Source of the DNA: Planctomycetota bacterium
GTDB lineage: Bacteria > Planctomycetota > UBA8108 > UBA1146 > JAJFFE01
Length of the DNA stretch: 5,389 nucleotides
Direction of reading: 5' to 3'
NCBI GenBank assembly: GCA_020425835.1
Contig: JAGQRC010000307.1
Span: forward strand, 1 to 5,389
The notes under the pieces are model-generated. The model saw only the letters and a list, made by a program, of their open reading frames with translations, was not told the DNA's origin and ran no database searches. This document shows positions 4,101 to 5,389 of this stretch, piece after piece (position 1 is the stretch's first letter; each line of letters opens with the position of its first letter). Made by a program: the position numbers and the translations under genes.

Positions 4101-5389
4101 GGAGCTCATCGACTATCTGAATCTCACGGCCGACATGTGGAACGCCGGGACGCCGACCCATGCTCTGGCTGGACAGACCGGGTTCTGCGATCTCGATCAA
4201 TTCGTCGCGGCGCTCCAGGACATCGCCTCGACCGCGTCGTTCCTTCAGGGACTCGGAGAGAACGAGATCTCACCCGCGATCGGACTCCTGAAAGCACTGG
4301 AGGCGTTGGCCGACGAGGTCGAGTCCCAGGAGCAGGGCACCTACGAGGAGACGTTCTATGTCACCATCGACGAGACCAACGGTATCGTCCAACGCGGCAA
4401 TCTGACCGGTTCCGGGGACCTCCCGGTCGCCAGCCTCAGTCCCGACTCGTACTACCGGACTCGTTTCTACGATCCGGTCGAGCACCGGTACGGCGTGCGC
4501 AGCTTCGGCACGGGAGTCCTGGCCGGCATCGAAGTGCCTCCTCCGATCCTCTTCCCGCTCGACGGGTCGCTCCCCGACGCCGACTCCGACGACCTTCCCG
4601 ACGCCGTCGAGTTCGTCATCGGCACGAACCCGGCCGACCCCGACACCGACGGCGACGGCATCGACGATGGAACCGAGGTGGAGCAGGGCACCGACCCGCT
4701 CGACGGGACGCTGATCGCGACCGGGATCATCTCCACCGTCGACACGCCAGGTGATGCGATCGACATCGCCGCGCGCGATGACCTCGTCGTCGTGGCCGAC
4801 TCGAGTCAAGGCGTCCGCGTGTTCAACGTCTTCAACGGCATGGATCCGACCGCGGTCGCGCACGTCCCCACCCCCGACGCGACCGCCGTGGCGATCTCCG
4901 GAGATCGCGTCGCTGTCGCCGACGCGATCGAAGGCCTCCTGATCATCGATGTCAGCGATCCCCCGACCGCCGCGATCGTCCACACCGTGAGTCCGGTCGG
5001 CCTCGGCGGTGCGCCACGCTGCGTGGCCATTGCGGGCGGCGTCGCCTACGTCGGATCCCAGTTCGGGAGCATCACCGCCGTCGACATCGCGACCGGCATC
5101 ATCGTCGGCCAGGTCGCCGTCGGCCCGATCGTCGAGGACGTCGCGATCCTCGGTGAGTGGCTCTACGTGCTGACGAACAACAGCCTGGCGACGATCCGGT
5201 ACCTCGAAGCACCGCTCGTGGTCGTCGGCTCGGTCACCTCCCCCATGACCGTCGGGACCAACGCGCGGAGGCGACTCTTCGTCGCGAACGGGGTCGCGTA
5301 CGCGACCTTCGCCAATGGGTACCGAACGCACGACGTGACCAATCCGGCCGCCCCCCTCTGGGTCGACACGGGTGACGACGGGACGACGG
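1189..5389 (+). CDS. Giant modular secreted/surface protein with dockerin-like, Ig-like, cysteine-rich, TSP3 and beta-propeller modules (3' end beyond window)
   Basis: The frame is open for 1400 codons from ATG 1189 to the window edge without a stop, so the protein is larger than what is seen. Order of modules: polar extension plus hydrophobic export segment (1-80), divergent beta region (82-202), dockerin-like calcium loops (203-257), two SbsA/Big_5-like Ig domains (about 266-372 and 375-490), a carboxypeptidase-regulatory-like sandwich (495-555), a ZU5-like beta region (612-754), a cysteine-rich hydrophobic module (765-867), a mostly helical region (871-1050), a thrombospondin-type-3 calcium segment (1130-1174) and an LVIVD-like propeller (from 1180). 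Such architectures belong to extracellular or cell-surface proteins with structural or adhesive roles; I see no catalytic domain. Codon use is uniform along its length (ATC, GTC, GAC, CTC dominate) with no sign of a frameshift. Its own function cannot be named from sequence. Confidence 0.88.
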   Translation, partial: MPSSASRESSQPTVRSTHGPSIGHDSEPAPTPRRDSRNTRLTVSASRVEGNNRRPAGPTLLRLAVIAAIGLSLVDVARSQPVDLPRLSSARLEFGPSGGTPRVELEFSQSVTIAPDSIRAWRIGGGLPFPLAPSSSSPSRATVQLPQSALGDTVILLIDGHGVTNTAGLPLDAEVYGGSPLFLPSGDGTPGGQTVLEFSLIPGDVDADGVLGPIDIDALGAARGTCVGDPGFLARGDIDSSGCIDGRDLRIADRYLGLTAPTTDGVAPAIIGRFPSRGSTLRGLFLDQVSVRFSEPMRRTVAAGTSMIAVAEDGSVRTAAALANTSPDELRFRFIPAIDQGGVHRLQLSNGLADVSGERLVLDADLAWSVTLDDAPARIAASSPAHRETGVALTRESIITFSSPLSAALFAPSAFSASFGGIDLPALVHLSSDARRVTLFYDPPLPPSALVRVEIDGDLLTDDLGFSVDADGDGAPGGLGVVDFQTLTISALPGTRVCGRVFASELDGALNVPLEGVTVSVDGAATTLFATTDPMGNFCLDPAPVGRFFVHIDGSTAVNPEIPTGAYYPTVGKPFASIAAQEVNLGEIYLPLVIDGTLQPVSDIDETTIGFPTAVVLAHPDFAGVDITVPPASLFANDGTVGGMVGIAPVDPERLPGQLPGYLQFPLVITVQTSAGAGGGMQPTNFDVPAPVRFPNLPLPTTGELPSPGEKLSLFSFDHDRGAWAVVGSMTVSDDGLYLESDPGVGILAPGWHGAFPGGPPPPNCPDEACEAAQSLGCPAAIGLGLADCALSLIPGGQAAGCGASIAIAAAGTGISCASAFDWKCGVSGALGISGVLAGCVLKSLPVVGSIVACGGGALSAIASCSCYGSAPAGPMLPEAIQLMGGYNAYANAIQNLGLTVLSSPVWLDAVDPLELGQDPVANTTQVVAIFNTVAAYQQSGSDLDDTISTTEAAAVLALPRPDTITTTDVMELIDYLNLTADMWNAGTPTHALAGQTGFCDLDQFVAALQDIASTASFLQGLGENEISPAIGLLKALEALADEVESQEQGTYEETFYVTIDETNGIVQRGNLTGSGDLPVASLSPDSYYRTRFYDPVEHRYGVRSFGTGVLAGIEVPPPILFPLDGSLPDADSDDLPDAVEFVIGTNPADPDTDGDGIDDGTEVEQGTDPLDGTLIATGIISTVDTPGDAIDIAARDDLVVVADSSQGVRVFNVFNGMDPTAVAHVPTPDATAVAISGDRVAVADAIEGLLIIDVSDPPTAAIVHTVSPVGLGGAPRCVAIAGGVAYVGSQFGSITAVDIATGIIVGQVAVGPIVEDVAILGEWLYVLTNNSLATIRYLEAPLVVVGSVTSPMTVGTNARRRLFVANGVAYATFANGYRTHDVTNPAAPLWVDTGDDGTT
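1366..1419 (+). other. Hydrophobic export segment after a 59-residue polar extension
   Basis: Residues 1-59 are polar and rich in Ser, Arg, Pro and Thr. They are followed by LLRLAVIAAIGLSLVDVA (60-77) and then RSQP, which looks like the hydrophobic core and cleavage region of a Sec signal, with a possible cut near A77-R-S. Charged RR pairs lie at 33-34 and 53-54. The long n-region is unusual for a classical signal peptide, but N-terminal extensions of this kind are known in planctomycete exported proteins. An uncleaved signal anchor is the alternative. Confidence 0.6.
1432..1794 (+). other. Divergent beta-rich, Ig-like region
   Basis: Residues about 82-202 contain alternating beta-type strands (RVELEFSQSVTI, DSIRAW, ATVQLP, DTVILLIDG) and then the loop LPSGDGTPGGQTVLEFSLIPGD leading into the calcium loops. 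The VELEFSQSV stretch takes the place of the FSxPM strand of SbsA-like Ig domains, and the DGxGVTNxAGxPL stretch matches their closing strand, so a degenerate member of that family is likely. Confidence 0.45.
1795..1959 (+). other. Dockerin type I-like pair of calcium-binding loops
   Basis: Two F-hand-like loops are visible. The first has Asp at 204, 206, 208 and 215 (DVDADG then ID). The second has Asp at 237 and 239, Ser at 241 and Asp at 248 (DIDSSGCIDGRD). Each has a hydrophobic helix after it (IDIDALGAARG and LRIADRYLG). The spacing of 33 residues between loops and the GD start of each match dockerin type I repeats. Cys 226 and Cys 243 could form a disulfide. In non-cellulolytic bacteria such modules usually act as calcium-stabilised structural units rather than cellulosome plugs. 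Its position inside the chain rather than at the end is atypical. Confidence 0.75.
1984..2304 (+). other. SbsA/Big_5-like Ig domain 1
   Basis: Residues about 266-372 open with VAPAIIGRFPSRGSTL and carry the family hallmark RFSEPM at 292-297, followed by strands (SMIAVAEDG, ELRFRFIPA, HRLQLSNGL) and the closing ADVSGERLVLD. This is the pattern of the SbsA-type Ig-like domain found in bacterial surface-layer and extracellular proteins. Confidence 0.75.
2311..2658 (+). other. SbsA/Big_5-like Ig domain 2 with a calcium-type loop
   Basis: Residues about 375-490 repeat the previous domain: APARIAASSPAHRETGVALT, then ITFSSPLS around 399-406, strands RRVTLFYDPPL and LVRVEID, and the closing DLLTDDLGFSVDADGDGAPGG. 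The DADGDG stretch at 469-474 is a likely calcium-binding insert often seen at the end of this domain type. Confidence 0.7.
2671..2853 (+). other. Carboxypeptidase-regulatory-like / SdrD-B-like beta sandwich
   Basis: Residues 495-555 read TRVCGRVFASELDG, PLEGVTVSVDG, then TDPMGNFCLD (532-541) and GRFFVHIDG. The order 'G-x-V ... P-L-x-G-V-x-V ... T-D-x-x-G-x-[FY]' is the signature of the transthyretin-like carboxypeptidase regulatory and SdrD-B folds, which serve as rigid spacers in extracellular proteins. Cys 498 and Cys 539 may pair. Confidence 0.75.
3022..3450 (+). other. ZU5-like beta region
   Basis: Residues about 612-754 include VDITVPPASLFANDGTVGGM (625-644), PLVITVQTS, APVRFPNLP, KLSLFSFDHDRGAWAVVG and the end block PGVGILAPGWHG. 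The 'V-x-[IV]-x-[IV]-P-P-x-[SA]-L' opening followed by alternating strands and a D-x-x-x-x-x-W strand is like ZU5 domains. I do not see a clear autoproteolytic site. The assignment is tentative. Confidence 0.4.
3481..3789 (+). other. Cysteine-rich Gly/Ala hydrophobic module with two-fold repeat
   Basis: Residues 765-867 contain 11 cysteines (765, 770, 778, 789, 802, 817, 825, 840, 854, 865, 867), while the other 1297 residues have only 6 by my count. The segment is also rich in Gly, Ala, Ile and Leu with few charges. Two halves look related: one centred on GLADCALSLIPGG..AAGCG (785-803), the other on VLAGCVLKSLPVV..IVACG (836-855), both with LA-x-C-x-L, then a Pro, then C-G. In an exported protein this suggests disulfide-bonded helical hairpins. 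I do not recognise a named family. Confidence 0.6.
3799..4338 (+). other. Mainly helical region of unknown function
   Basis: Residues about 871-1050 lack the beta-strand alternation of the flanking modules and read as helices, for example PEAIQLMGGYNAYANAIQNL, TTQVVAIFNTVAAYQQS, TDVMELIDYLNLTADMWNAG, FVAALQDIASTASFLQGLG and LLKALEALADEVESQEQ. There is one cysteine (1000). It is followed by a short beta segment (EETFYVTIDETNG to YRTRFYDPVEHRYGVRSFG, up to about 1108). I recognise no family. Confidence 0.4.
4576..4710 (+). other. Thrombospondin type 3-like calcium-binding segment
   Basis: Residues 1130-1174 show two acidic loops, DADSDDLPDAVEFVIGTNP and DTDGDGIDDGTEVEQGTDP, each ending in G-T-[ND]-P. 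The pattern 'D-x-D-x-D-x-[LI]-x-D-x-x-E-x-x-x-G-T-x-P-x-x-x-D-T-D-G-D-G' is that of bacterial thrombospondin type 3/EF-hand repeats, which bind calcium and link domains of surface proteins. Here it joins the helical and beta region to the propeller. Confidence 0.85.
4726..5388 (+). other. LVIVD-like beta-propeller, truncated by the window edge
   Basis: From residue 1180 on, units of about 40 residues recur with the pattern TPGDAIDIAARDDLVVVADS..GVRVFNV, TPDATAVAISGDRVAVADAIEGLLIIDVSDPP, RCVAIAGGVAYVGSQFGSITAVDI, VEDVAILGEWLYVLTNNSL and RRRLFVANGVAYATFANGYRTHDVTNPAAP. About five blades are visible and the last is cut off. The L-x-I-x-D-V-S-[DN]-P motif is typical of LVIVD repeats, which form propellers in extracellular bacterial and archaeal proteins and usually mediate binding. 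Confidence 0.7.

Noticed and set aside
3441..4754. 437-codon + strand frame inside the large gene
   Set aside because: Arg/Gly/His-rich shadow of the real frame, with no domain; the real frame carries the cysteine-rich and TSP3 modules there.
4270..5331. 353-codon minus-strand frame rich in Asp, Gly and Val
   Set aside because: Complement of the GTC/GAC/ATC-biased propeller-coding frame; its Asp-rich look mimics calcium repeats but there is no consistent spacing and no ribosome binding site.
1..5389. CRISPR array, tRNA, rRNA, insertion sequence or attachment site
   Set aside because: No regularly spaced repeats of 20 bases or more, no tRNA-like cloverleaf, no transposase and no terminal inverted repeats were seen on either strand.

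Overview
This is a GC-rich window (about two thirds G+C by eye) holding two genes on the + strand. The first is a small complete gene (311-1012). The second is a very large open reading frame that starts at 1189 and is still open at the last base. The style suggests a planctomycete, probably a marine one: giant multidomain secreted proteins, dockerin-type and thrombospondin-type-3 calcium loops, Big_5/SbsA-like Ig domains, LVIVD-like propellers, and a long N-terminal extension before the secretion signal. Myxobacteria and other GC-rich Gram-negative groups with similar surface proteins are not excluded. No marker gene in the window fixes the taxon.

Layout. Bases 1-310 hold no gene I can support. 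They contain a striking cluster of GGGAAC/GTTCCC words, including two hairpins of the same design (7-8 bp arms, 10-nt loop), and a 16-bp tandem repeat. Bases 311-1012 encode a 233-residue protein. Its N-terminal half is an HPF/RaiA-type ribosome-binding domain. Its C-terminal half lacks the usual dimerisation domain of long HPF and instead resembles sigma-70 region 2. A strong 14-bp stem lies just after its stop codon and probably separates it from the next gene. Bases 1061-1188 form a leader with an 11-bp perfect inverted repeat whose 3' arm covers the Shine-Dalgarno of the large gene.

The large gene (1189 to beyond 5389, at least 1400 residues) encodes an exported, modular, calcium-binding surface or secreted protein. 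The order is: basic/polar extension and signal segment, divergent beta region, dockerin-like pair of calcium loops, two SbsA-like Ig domains, a carboxypeptidase-regulatory-like beta sandwich, a ZU5-like beta region, a cysteine-rich Gly/Ala hydrophobic segment with an apparent two-fold repeat, a mainly helical region, a thrombospondin-type-3 calcium segment, and an LVIVD-like beta-propeller cut by the window edge.

The two genes do not obviously work together. The first looks like a cytosolic translation or stress factor and the second an extracellular structural or adhesive protein. The most interesting points are the HPF/sigma-like fusion, the GGGAAC array upstream of it, the possible Shine-Dalgarno-masking leader of the giant gene, and the cysteine-rich duplicated module inside the giant protein.
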